Shown here: positions 1-6,800 of the stretch, in pieces
Position numbering within the stretch: the first letter of the stretch is position 1
How the letters are laid out: each line of letters opens with the position of its first letter
Assembly (NCBI GenBank): GCA_947454585.1
Contig: CANGML010000059.1
Coordinates: 1-8,457, forward strand
From: Comamonadaceae bacterium
GTDB taxonomy: Bacteria > Pseudomonadota > Gammaproteobacteria > Burkholderiales > Burkholderiaceae_C
Length of the DNA stretch: 8,457 nt
Direction: 5' to 3'
The notes under the pieces: generated by a model
The model's database searches: none
What the model was told of the DNA's origin: nothing
Seen by the model: the letters and a program-made list of their open reading frames with translations, nothing else
Translations under genes and position numbers: made by a program

Positions 1-680
1 TCACCGCCCCCCTGAAACTCCAAGACTTCAAACTCATCGCGTTTGACATGGACTCGACGCTCATCAACATCGAGTGCATTGACGAGATCGCCGATGCCGC
101 AGGCCGCAAGGCCGAGGTAGCCGCCATCACCGAGGCGGCGATGCGCGGCGAGATCACCGATTTCAAAGACAGCTTGCGTCGCCGCGTGGCGCTGCTCAAG
201 GGTGTGCCCGAAGCAGCCTTGCACGAGGTATTTGCTCAACGCCTGCGTTTGAACCCCGGCGCGAAAATACTGGTCGACACCTGCCAAGCCCACGGTATGA
301 AAGTGCTGTTGGTCAGCGGTGGCTTCACCTTTTTTGCCGACCGCGTGTGCGAGATGCTGAACATCGACTTCGCCCGCAGCAACGTGCTGGCCATCGACAA
401 GGGCCACCTGACAGGCGATGTGGTCACGCAAGACTGGGGCGATATTTGTGATGGCGCAGAAAAGCGCAAGATGCTGCTGCACATCTGCGAACAAATGGGC
501 ATCAACCCGAAACAGGCGATTGCCATGGGCGATGGCGCCAACGATTTGTTGATGATGGGCGAAGCGGGCTTATCGGTGGCCTACCACGCCAAACCCAAAG
601 TGCGCGAGCAAGCCATGGTGGCGATCAATGACGGTGGCTTAGACCGTTTGCTGGAAGTGGTACAGGTGTCAGTGATTTAA
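1..680 (+). CDS. serB: Phosphoserine phosphatase SerB (5' end outside window)
   Basis: SerB hydrolyses O-phosphoserine to serine, the last step of serine biosynthesis, in the cytoplasm. It is a HAD-superfamily hydrolase. The reading frame is open from base 3 and gives 225 visible residues, so the true start lies upstream of the window. Motif I (FDMDST) sits at bases 42-59; its first Asp (codon 45-47) is the expected nucleophile and the second is the acid/base. An ATG at 48 lies inside this motif and would remove the nucleophile, so it is not the start. Motif II is LLVSGGF near 307-327, a lysine-rich AEKRK stretch supplies the motif III Lys, and [10 protein letters not shown] near 523-552 is the Mg-binding motif. 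The [12 protein letters not shown] cap segment after motif I is typical of the short, ACT-less SerB type, so probably only about ten residues are missing (inference). The gene ends tail to tail on uvrC. Confidence 0.95.
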   Translation, partial: TAPLKLQDFKLIAFDMDSTLINIECIDEIADAAGRKAEVAAITEAAMRGEITDFKDSLRRRVALLKGVPEAALHEVFAQRLRLNPGAKILVDTCQAHGMKVLLVSGGFTFFADRVCEMLNIDFARSNVLAIDKGHLTGDVVTQDWGDICDGAEKRKMLLHICEQMGINPKQAIAMGDGANDLLMMGEAGLSVAYHAKPKVREQAMVAINDGGLDRLLEVVQVSVI

Positions 681-2578
681 CGCAAGGCGTTGTAAATCGT
701 TTGCGCCAACTCTTCCGAGATACCTTCCACGGTGCACAGGTCTGCCACGCTGGCATCTCCCACGCCGCGTGCCCCACCAAAGCGTTGCAGCAGCTTGGCG
801 CGCTTCTTCGGCCCCACACCTGGAATCTCTTCGAGCTTGCTGCCGCCCACGCGCACTTTGGCGCGCGCGGCGCGCATGCCGGTGATGGCAAAGCGGTGCG
901 CCTCGTCGCGAATTTGCGCGACCAGCATCAAGGCGGCTGAGTCACGTCCAAGGTAGACCTTCTCGCGGCCATCGGCAAACACCAGCTCTTCCAAGCCCAC
1001 TTTGCGGCCCTCGCCTTTTTCCACACCCACGATGCGAGACAGGTCAAGCCCAAGGGACTCAAACACCTCACGCGCCATCGAGACTTGGCCTTTGCCGCCG
1101 TCAATCAACACCAGGTCGGGCAGCTTGCCCTCACCCGCACGCACGGCTTCCGCCAGCTTGCTGTAGCGGCGTACCAGCACTTGGCGCATGGCGGCGTAGT
1201 CGTCGCCACCCGTGATGCCGTCGATGTTGTAGCGGCGGTATTCAGCGCTCTGCATTTTGTGATGATGAAACACCACGCACGACGCCTGGGTGGATTCGCC
1301 CGAGTGGTGCGAGATGTCAAAGCATTCCACACGGAACTGTTCTAAATCTTCGGGCGCTAAATCCAGCGCGTCCACTAGCGCACGGGTGCGTGCTTGTTGT
1401 GAACCTTCTTCGGCCAGCAAACGGGCCAGTTGGATGTCGGCGTTTTGTTGCGCCATTTCTAGCCACACGCGGCGCTGCTCGCGTGGGTTGTGCACCGCCG
1501 TGATCTTCACGCCTGTTTGCTCGATCAACGCTTGCAGGAGCGCTTTGTCCACCGCATGGCTGGTGATGAGCGCGGGCGGCACGGGCACGTCCAAATAGTG
1601 TTGGCTCAAAAACGCTTCGAGCACTTCAACGGGCTCGGCATCGTCCACATGTACGGGAAAGTAAGGTCGGTCACCCAAATGGCGGCCACCGCGCACCATG
1701 GCCAAGTTGACGCAGGCTTTGCCGCCTTGCACTTTGACGGCGAGGATGTCCACGTCTTGGTCACCCACGGTGTCCACCGCTTGCTGGTGCAGCACTTTGG
1801 AGAGCGCGCCCATTTGGTTGCGCAGCTCAGCGGCTTGCTCAAACTCTAACTTTTCGGCATGCGCCATCATGCGCGCTTCGATGCTCGCCATCACCTCTTG
1901 CGTCTCCCCACGCAACAAGCGTCCAGCACTGTCCACATCGCGCTGGTAATCGGGCACGGAAATCAGGCCAACGCACGGCCCCGAGCAACGCTTGATTTGA
2001 TACAGCAAACACGGACGCGTGCGGTTGTTGAACACCGTGTCTTCACAGGTGCGCAAGCGGAATACTTTTTGCAGCAGCTGAATGGCTTCGCGCACCGCCC
2101 ACACACTGGGATAGGGGCCAAAGTAGTCGTGGCGCTTGTCCACTGCGCCTCGGTAATACACCACACGAGGCACATACTGCGGGCTGGGGTTTGTGCCCGA
2201 CTTTGGCGCTTCTTCACGCTTCATCGGCACGCTACGCGTCATCTTCAAATACGGGTAACTCTTGTCGTCGCGAAACAAGATGTTGTATTTGGGCTTGAGC
2301 GTTTTGATGAGGTTGTTCTCCAGCAGCAGCGCCTCCGCCTCGGAGCGCACCACCGTGGTTTCCATGCGCACGATCTTGCTCACCATGTGGCCTATCCGTG
2401 TGCCGCCGTGGTCTTTTTGGAAGTAGCTTGAGACCCGCTTCTTCAAGTGGATAGCTTTGCCCACATACAGCACCTGGTCCTGCGCATCAAAGTAGCGGTA
2501 GACACCGGGCAGCGCGGGCAAGCTGGCCACCAGCTCTAGCAGCTCGGGCGGATGACGCGGGACGTTTTTTTCTTCCAT
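677..2578 (-). CDS. uvrC: UvrABC system protein C (excinuclease subunit)
   Basis: UvrC makes the 3' and 5' incisions around DNA lesions in nucleotide excision repair, after UvrA and UvrB have located them. All expected domains are present in 633 residues (E. coli has 610). The N-terminal GIY-YIG nuclease shows GVY at 25-27, YVG at 38-40, Arg48 and Glu87. A cysteine cluster follows (C178, C190, C198, C202), with the spacing of the E. coli Fe-S ligands. The UvrB-binding UVR helix lies at about 229-263. The RNase H-like second nuclease shows D421 in ECFDISH, D460, D493 in LIDGGKGQ and H561, matching the E. coli catalytic set. The C-terminal tandem helix-hairpin-helix has IPGVGPKKR at 585-593. 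The extra length is mainly a polar insertion at about 114-135. The ATG start has only GGGG directly next to it and no properly spaced Shine-Dalgarno sequence. It is divergent from earP and overlaps serB by four bases at the stop. Confidence 0.97.
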   Translation of the reverse strand: MEEKNVPRHPPELLELVASLPALPGVYRYFDAQDQVLYVGKAIHLKKRVSSYFQKDHGGTRIGHMVSKIVRMETTVVRSEAEALLLENNLIKTLKPKYNILFRDDKSYPYLKMTRSVPMKREEAPKSGTNPSPQYVPRVVYYRGAVDKRHDYFGPYPSVWAVREAIQLLQKVFRLRTCEDTVFNNRTRPCLLYQIKRCSGPCVGLISVPDYQRDVDSAGRLLRGETQEVMASIEARMMAHAEKLEFEQAAELRNQMGALSKVLHQQAVDTVGDQDVDILAVKVQGGKACVNLAMVRGGRHLGDRPYFPVHVDDAEPVEVLEAFLSQHYLDVPVPPALITSHAVDKALLQALIEQTGVKITAVHNPREQRRVWLEMAQQNADIQLARLLAEEGSQQARTRALVDALDLAPEDLEQFRVECFDISHHSGESTQASCVVFHHHKMQSAEYRRYNIDGITGGDDYAAMRQVLVRRYSKLAEAVRAGEGKLPDLVLIDGGKGQVSMAREVFESLGLDLSRIVGVEKGEGRKVGLEELVFADGREKVYLGRDSAALMLVAQIRDEAHRFAITGMRAARAKVRVGGSKLEEIPGVGPKKRAKLLQRFGGARGVGDASVADLCTVEGISEELAQTIYNALR

Positions 2579-2584
2579 CCCCGT

Positions 2585-2596
2585 ATTGTGGACAAT
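2585..2596. promoter_or_regulatory. Perfect dyad / DnaA-box-like site in uvrC-earP spacer
   Basis: ATTGT-GG-ACAAT is a perfect 5+5 inverted repeat with a 2-base centre, in the middle of the 25 bases between the divergent uvrC and earP start codons. On the minus strand it reads ATTGTCCACAAT and contains TTGTCCACA (2587-2595), which differs from the E. coli DnaA box TTATCCACA by one base. It occupies about -18 to -7 of uvrC and -19 to -8 of earP, the place where both genes should have ribosome-binding sites; neither has a clear one. Function as an operator, DnaA site or RNA hairpin is inference, and chance is possible. Confidence 0.35.
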
Positions 2597-2603
2597 CTGA
2601 ATC

Positions 2604-3704
2604 GTGAAAATGATTTGGGATATTTTTTGTCACGTGATTGATAACCACGGTGACCTCGGCGTGTGCTGGCGGCTCAGTGCCGATCTGGCGCAGCGCGGCC
2701 ATACCGTGCGCCTGTGGGTCGACGATGCCAGCGCCCTCGCCTGGATGGCTCCGCAAGGCTGCGCGGGCGTGGCTGTGCGCGCATGGCCTGACGACGCAAC
2801 CCTACACGCCCAGGCCCATGACCCCTCATTTATGGTGGGCGATGTGGTGGTGGAAGCCTTTGGCTGCGAAATACCCGAACCATTTCAGGCATTGATGCTC
2901 CTAGGCACACGCCGGATATGGATCAACCTCGAATACCTGAGTGCCGAGGCCTACGTGGCTCGCTCGCATGGCTTGGCCTCCCCCGTGATGAGCGGGCCGG
3001 CACGTGGTGCGACCAAATGGTTTTTCTTTCCGGGCTTGACACCCGACACGGGCGGCTTGCTGCGCGAACCCAACTTGGCCGCACGCCAAGCCGCATTTGA
3101 TCGCCAAACTTGGCTACAAGGACTCCCGCTCAACAAACCCATCGCCCCAAACGAACGCCTCATCAGCCTGTTTTGCTATGAGCCGCCAGCGTTACCCGGC
3201 TTGCTCACGCAACTCAGTCAAGCCGATGAACCCACACGCTTGCTAGTCGCCCCAGGGCGCCCTGATGCAGCGGTGAGAGCTGCCACACAAGCACTGGGCA
3301 TGGCCAGCGAGGGCGAAGGTCAGCTGCACATCAGCCCACTGCCCTACGTCAACCAAACCGAGTTTGACCACCTGCTGTGGACCAGCGACCTGAACCTGGT
3401 GCGCGGGGAAGACTCGCTGGTGCGGGCCCTGTGGGCAGGTCAGCCTTTTGCGTGGCACATCTACCCGCAAGACGATTTGGCACACCACACCAAGCTACAG
3501 GCCTTTGAAGCAGCGCTTGAGATGCCCGCCAGTTTGAGAGAATTTCATGCGGTTTGGAACGGCCTCACCACTGACGGTCTTACGTCGTTATCCAGCGCTA
3601 ACCTTGAAGATTGGGGCCATTGGAGCCAGCAAACCCGACAGTGGTTGCAAAGTCAAACGGACCTGACCAGTCAACTCCTCAGTTTCGTGGCTCAAAAACG
3701 CTAA
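2604..3704 (+). CDS. earP: EF-P arginine-32 rhamnosyltransferase EarP
   Basis: EarP is a GT-B fold glycosyltransferase that inverts configuration and moves rhamnose from dTDP-beta-L-rhamnose onto Arg32 of elongation factor P. The N-terminal signature [14 protein letters not shown] puts Asp13 and Asp17 exactly at the positions reported as essential in the Pseudomonas putida enzyme. The C-terminal nucleotide-sugar motif [20 protein letters not shown] begins at residue 267, with Glu269 in the place of the family's essential Glu. The length of 366 is normal for the family. The start used is GTG at 2604, which agrees with family numbering; an ATG two codons later (2610) is equally possible, and neither has a good Shine-Dalgarno sequence. 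Its substrate gene efp follows 73 bases downstream, which supports the assignment strongly. The donor pathway (rml genes) is not in this window. Confidence 0.95.
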   Translation: MKMIWDIFCHVIDNHGDLGVCWRLSADLAQRGHTVRLWVDDASALAWMAPQGCAGVAVRAWPDDATLHAQAHDPSFMVGDVVVEAFGCEIPEPFQALMLLGTRRIWINLEYLSAEAYVARSHGLASPVMSGPARGATKWFFFPGLTPDTGGLLREPNLAARQAAFDRQTWLQGLPLNKPIAPNERLISLFCYEPPALPGLLTQLSQADEPTRLLVAPGRPDAAVRAATQALGMASEGEGQLHISPLPYVNQTEFDHLLWTSDLNLVRGEDSLVRALWAGQPFAWHIYPQDDLAHHTKLQAFEAALEMPASLREFHAVWNGLTTDGLTSLSSANLEDWGHWSQQTRQWLQSQTDLTSQLLSFVAQKR

Positions 3705-3707
3705 AAT
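3702..3707 (+). promoter_or_regulatory. Candidate -10 element for efp
   Basis: TAAAAT overlaps the earP stop codon and differs from TATAAT at one base. It is flanked by a short CGCT/AGCG inverted repeat (3699-3702 and 3709-3712). I see no convincing -35 hexamer at the right distance; the best nearby candidates, CAGTTT and TTTCGT at about 3680-3688, are poor. If used, efp would have a leader of about 60 bases and could be transcribed more strongly than earP, as expected for an abundant translation factor. Confidence 0.3.
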
Positions 3708-3729
3708 AAGCGGCATTGCGAACCCCGTC

Positions 3730-3743
3730 GCAGCTTGAGCTGC
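3730..3743 (+). other. Small hairpin in the efp leader
   Basis: GCAGC-TTGA-GCTGC forms a perfect 5-base-pair stem with a 4-base loop. An overlapping alternative pairing, CTTG (3734-3737) with CAAG (3743-3746), would exclude it. There is no T-run afterwards, so it does not look like an intrinsic terminator. The leader after it has no clear Shine-Dalgarno sequence before the efp ATG. Any regulatory role is inference. Confidence 0.3.
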
Positions 3744-3777
3744 AAGGGCCACATTCCTCTTAGAAAACACACAAACT

Positions 3778-4332
3778 ATGAAAACCGCTCAAGAAATCCG
3801 CGTTGGTAACGTCATCATGCACGGCAAGGACCCGATGGTTGTCCTGCGCACCGAATACCAACGTGGCGGCCGTGGCTCTTCCACCGTTCGCATGAAACTC
3901 AAAAGCTTGATCGCCAACTTCGGCACCGAAGTCGTGTTCAAGGCCGACGACAAGATGGACCAAGTCATCTTGGACAAGAAAGAGTGCACCTACTCTTACT
4001 TTGCTGATCCCATGTATGTGTGTATGGACGCCGACTTCAACCAGTACGAAGTCGAAGCCAGCAACATGGGCGACGCGCTGAACTACCTCGAAGACGGCAT
4101 GGAACTCGAAGTCGTGTTCTACGACGAGAAAGCCATCTCGGTGGAATTGCCTACCAACGTGACTCGCGAAATCACGTGGACAGAGCCCGCCGTCAAAGGC
4201 GACACCTCAGGCAAAGTGTTGAAGCCCGCCAAAATTGCAACTGGCTTCGAAGTCGCTGTGCCCTTGTTTGTGGCCCAAGGCGATAAAGTCGAAATCGACA
4301 CCCGCACGGGCGAATACCGCAAACGCGTCTAA
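3778..4332 (+). CDS. efp: Translation elongation factor P (Arg32 type)
   Basis: EF-P binds between the ribosomal P and E sites and stimulates peptide-bond formation at polyproline stretches. The 184-residue product has the normal length and three beta-barrel domains: a KOW-like domain I at about 1-64 and two OB domains at about 65-127 and 128-184. The C-terminal family signature [10 protein letters not shown] is intact. The tip of domain I reads YQRGGRGSS, with Arg at residue 32 (codon 3871-3873), where E. coli has a lysine modified by EpmA. This marks it as the rhamnosylated subtype, in agreement with the adjacent earP. Codon use is strongly biased to preferred codons (for example GAA, GTC, AAG/AAA), consistent with high expression. 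The ATG start gives the canonical N-terminus [10 protein letters not shown], but the region just upstream has no recognisable Shine-Dalgarno sequence. Confidence 0.98.
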   Translation: MKTAQEIRVGNVIMHGKDPMVVLRTEYQRGGRGSSTVRMKLKSLIANFGTEVVFKADDKMDQVILDKKECTYSYFADPMYVCMDADFNQYEVEASNMGDALNYLEDGMELEVVFYDEKAISVELPTNVTREITWTEPAVKGDTSGKVLKPAKIATGFEVAVPLFVAQGDKVEIDTRTGEYRKRV

Positions 4333-4369
4333 GCCTCAACACCTCGAGATCCCCTGAACAAACCCTGCT

Positions 4370-5920
4370 TTGAAAAACAAATGCATTTGGTGGGTTCTGG
4401 GGCTGCATGTGGCGGTCTGGGTGGTGGCGCATGGGATGGCGGACACCAACCTAGACAGTTATGCGGACATGCTAGAAAACTATGCTTGGGGCCAAGACTG
4501 GGCTTGGGGCAGTGCCAAGCATCCGCCTTTGTTTGCCTGGGTCACAGGTCTTTGGTTTACTGTTTTCCCCACGCGTGATTCGGCCTACCACCTGCTCTCT
4601 TACCTGAATGTTGCGATTGGCTTGCTGGGTGTTTACCGCTTGGCTATTGCAATTGGACGAACTGATGTGGCGTTGCCGGCCGTTGTGCTGTTAAGCATGG
4701 CCTTCCCCTACAGCACCCTGGCTGTGAAGTTCAATGCAAACGCCATTTTGCTCAGCCTCTGGCCATGGGTGGGGTTGGCCTGGATCCAAAGCATACAAAC
4801 CACGGGGCGCAAAGCATGGCTGTGGTCAGTGGCTTTGGGGGTGTTGAGCGCCTTAGCCATGCTTGGCAAATACTACAGCGGCGTGTTTTTGCTGGGCCTC
4901 TTTTTGTCGGCGTTGATGACGCCACAAGGACGTGCATGGTTCATGACCGCCAGACCCTGGCTCACCCTGCTGATTTTTGCCCTGGCGCTGCTGCCCCATC
5001 TGAACTGGCTGCGAACACATGACTGGGTGACCCTGCACTATGTCGGCGAACAAGGCAGTGCTGACGGCACCGATTGGCGGCTCTTGTTCAAGTTTGCTTT
5101 GGCCCCTGTCGCGTATTGGTTGATTCCCTGGTTGCTGGTCACCCTGATGTGGCACGCCCCCAACACCTCGATGGCTGAAACCTTGCGGGGCTGGCCGCAA
5201 CGCCTAGGGCGATCATGGCGGCCCAAGGGTTGGGATGACACCTTGTTCTGGTTTGCCATGCTGCCTTGGGCCATCACCTTGGCGTTTGGCATCAGCGGTT
5301 TTGTCGAGCTGTCTTTGCCTTGGGCGATTCCGATTGGCTACGGCTTTTCGCTGCTGTGGTTGCGCAACCTCAGCCATGAATCCGAACACGGCCAGACGAT
5401 CTCGCTACGGCTGTTGAAGTGTTTGTGCGGCTGGTGGCTGCTTGTCCTCTTGGTCAGCCCCTGGTATGCCTGGCAACAAGCCCGCGATGGCACTGACAAC
5501 CACTACCTGCCCCGGCGAGAGGCCGCCGCTGCGCTGCTGCAACAGTGGCAAACACGCCACCCCGATGTGCCTTTGGCCTGGGTAGGTGGGCAATGGGCGG
5601 AGAGTGCCCTGTTGGCTTTCTACGGCGACAACCGCTTGCGCGTGGTGCCCGAAGTACCGGACCAGTTTCCTGCGACGGTTCACCCGCTGCCGCATTGGCA
5701 AACGCAAGCCGGCCTGCTGCTCTGCCCTATGGGCCCCGTCAGTGCGCCCAACGGTTCAGACTGTCCTGCACGCATGAAAGTTTGGCTGGCCTCGCATCAG
5801 CAAAAAACAGAACCTATAGATATCACGGTGCGCAGCGAAGGCTTTCGCTTCTTGATCGACAAGCCGTTCCGTTACCTCGCCTTTGAATACTTACCACCGC
5901 GACAAGAAAGCACCGATTAA
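4370..5920 (+). CDS. Polytopic membrane glycosyltransferase, GT39/ArnT-like
   Basis: The 516-residue product looks like a GT-C fold glycosyltransferase of the GT39/PMT_2 type. These use a polyprenyl-phosphate sugar as donor and work on the outer face of the inner membrane. Residue 5 to about 365 is very hydrophobic, with about 11-12 likely membrane segments, followed by a soluble tail of about 150 residues that is probably periplasmic. After TM1, the first loop has Asp29, Asp33 and Glu36 (LDSYADMLENYAWG), then WGSAKHPPLFAW at 46-57. Acidic residues in that loop and the KxPPL-type motif are typical of the family. The proposed start is TTG at 4370; the next in-frame ATG (4436) would cut off TM1, and an in-frame stop at 4355 limits extension. 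It lies 37 bases after efp with no terminator visible, and 16 bases before the LOG-family gene, so an operon is likely. Sugar donor and acceptor cannot be told from sequence. Confidence 0.75.
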   Translation: MKNKCIWWVLGLHVAVWVVAHGMADTNLDSYADMLENYAWGQDWAWGSAKHPPLFAWVTGLWFTVFPTRDSAYHLLSYLNVAIGLLGVYRLAIAIGRTDVALPAVVLLSMAFPYSTLAVKFNANAILLSLWPWVGLAWIQSIQTTGRKAWLWSVALGVLSALAMLGKYYSGVFLLGLFLSALMTPQGRAWFMTARPWLTLLIFALALLPHLNWLRTHDWVTLHYVGEQGSADGTDWRLLFKFALAPVAYWLIPWLLVTLMWHAPNTSMAETLRGWPQRLGRSWRPKGWDDTLFWFAMLPWAITLAFGISGFVELSLPWAIPIGYGFSLLWLRNLSHESEHGQTISLRLLKCLCGWWLLVLLVSPWYAWQQARDGTDNHYLPRREAAAALLQQWQTRHPDVPLAWVGGQWAESALLAFYGDNRLRVVPEVPDQFPATVHPLPHWQTQAGLLLCPMGPVSAPNGSDCPARMKVWLASHQQKTEPIDITVRSEGFRFLIDKPFRYLAFEYLPPRQESTD

Positions 5921-5922
5921 TC

Positions 5923-5929
5923 GGTAGGA
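5923..5929 (+). promoter_or_regulatory. Ribosome binding site of the LOG-family gene
   Basis: GGTAGGA contains AGGA ending 7 bases before the ATG at 5937. It is the best Shine-Dalgarno sequence in the window and favours this ATG over the in-frame ATG three codons later (5946). It lies in the 16-base gap after the upstream glycosyltransferase stop codon. Confidence 0.6.
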
Positions 5930-5936
5930 TTGCGCC

Positions 5937-6800
5937 ATGGATGGAATGCTTGACCCTCACGACCGCCGCCTTGCTGACGCTTGGGAAACTCTGAAATCGC
6001 ATTACGACAGTGGCGATTCGCTGAAGCCCGAGTCCAACCGCTTGGCTTTTGCGGACCCCGAGTTTTTGCTGCGTCGCGAAACACGCGGCTTGCGCATGCA
6101 ACTCGAGATGCTGAAACCCGATCTGGCGCAAAAAGAACATGGCATCGAACACACCGTGGTGGTGTTTGGCAGTGCACGCTTTCGCAGCGAGGCGGAGTCA
6201 CACCGAGAACTGATGCGCGCCCGCGAGTCTGGCGATGCCCAAGCCATCGCCAAAGCAGAAACACTGCTTCGCAATGCCGGCTTCTATGAACAATCCAGGG
6301 CCTTGGCACGCACCATCACGCAATTCAGCGCGACACAGGCCCCTGAGCACAAGTTATTCATCTGCACCGGCGGTGGTCCCGGCATCATGGAAGCTGCCAA
6401 TCGTGGAGCCCAAGAAGCGGGCGGTATCAGTGTCGGCTTGAACATCGCCTTGCCCCATGAGCAATCGCCCAACCCCTACATCACACCTGACTTGAGCTTC
6501 AAGTTCCATTACTTTGCGCTGCGCAAAATGCACTTCATGATGCGCGCCAAAGCCCTGGTGGCCTTCCCTGGTGGTTTTGGCACGCTCGACGAGTTGTTTG
6601 AAACTCTGACCTTGGTGCAATGCAAAAAAGCCAAGCCAGTGCCGATTGTTTTATTTGGCAGTGCTTACTGGAAGCGCTTGTTCAATCCACATGTCTTGGT
6701 GGAAGAAGGCGTGATCGCGCAAGAAGATTTGGACTTGTTCACCTACGTCGACAGCGTGGACCACGCTTGGCAGGTCATTCGTGCTTTTTATGAACTCTGA
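5937..6800 (+). CDS. LOG-family protein (TIGR00730), putative nucleotide phosphoribohydrolase
   Basis: LOG-family proteins release a base from a nucleoside 5'-monophosphate (AMP-like or cytokinin nucleotides) by cleaving the N-glycosidic bond. The hallmark motifs are present: VVVFGSARF at 74-82, GGGPGIMEA at 145-153, an Arg-Lys pair at 196-197 in FALRKMHF, and PGGFGTLDELFE at 211-222 with the catalytic-type Glu219. Length is 287 residues, against about 190 for the classical plant-like LOG. The extra parts are an N-terminal extension of about 70 mostly helical, charged residues and a charged helical insertion at about 83-107, between the first strand motif and ETLLRNAGFYEQS. The natural substrate in bacteria is often unknown, so the exact reaction is family inference. 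It follows the membrane glycosyltransferase by 16 bases and has a good ribosome-binding site. Its last 26 bases overlap the convergent transporter gene. Confidence 0.9.
   Translation: MDGMLDPHDRRLADAWETLKSHYDSGDSLKPESNRLAFADPEFLLRRETRGLRMQLEMLKPDLAQKEHGIEHTVVVFGSARFRSEAESHRELMRARESGDAQAIAKAETLLRNAGFYEQSRALARTITQFSATQAPEHKLFICTGGGPGIMEAANRGAQEAGGISVGLNIALPHEQSPNPYITPDLSFKFHYFALRKMHFMMRAKALVAFPGGFGTLDELFETLTLVQCKKAKPVPIVLFGSAYWKRLFNPHVLVEEGVIAQEDLDLFTYVDSVDHAWQVIRAFYEL

Noticed and set aside
48..680. ATG at 48 as the serB start
   Set aside because: This ATG is the Met inside the catalytic DMDST motif; starting there would delete the nucleophilic Asp. The frame is open to the window edge.
1859..2431. 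190-codon plus-strand open frame inside uvrC
   Set aside because: It lies wholly antisense to a gene with intact catalytic motifs. Its translation is rich in His, Arg and Ala with no recognisable domain, as expected from reading GC-rich codons on the wrong strand.
3927..4119. 13-base direct repeat CGAAGTCGTGTTC (3927-3939 and 4107-4119) in efp
   Set aside because: Both copies encode the EVVF strand of the EF-P domains and use the preferred codons of a highly expressed gene. Protein constraint explains it without a DNA element.
4333..4369. Possible terminator after efp
   Set aside because: The gap has only a CTCGAG palindrome, no GC-rich stem of useful length and no T-run.
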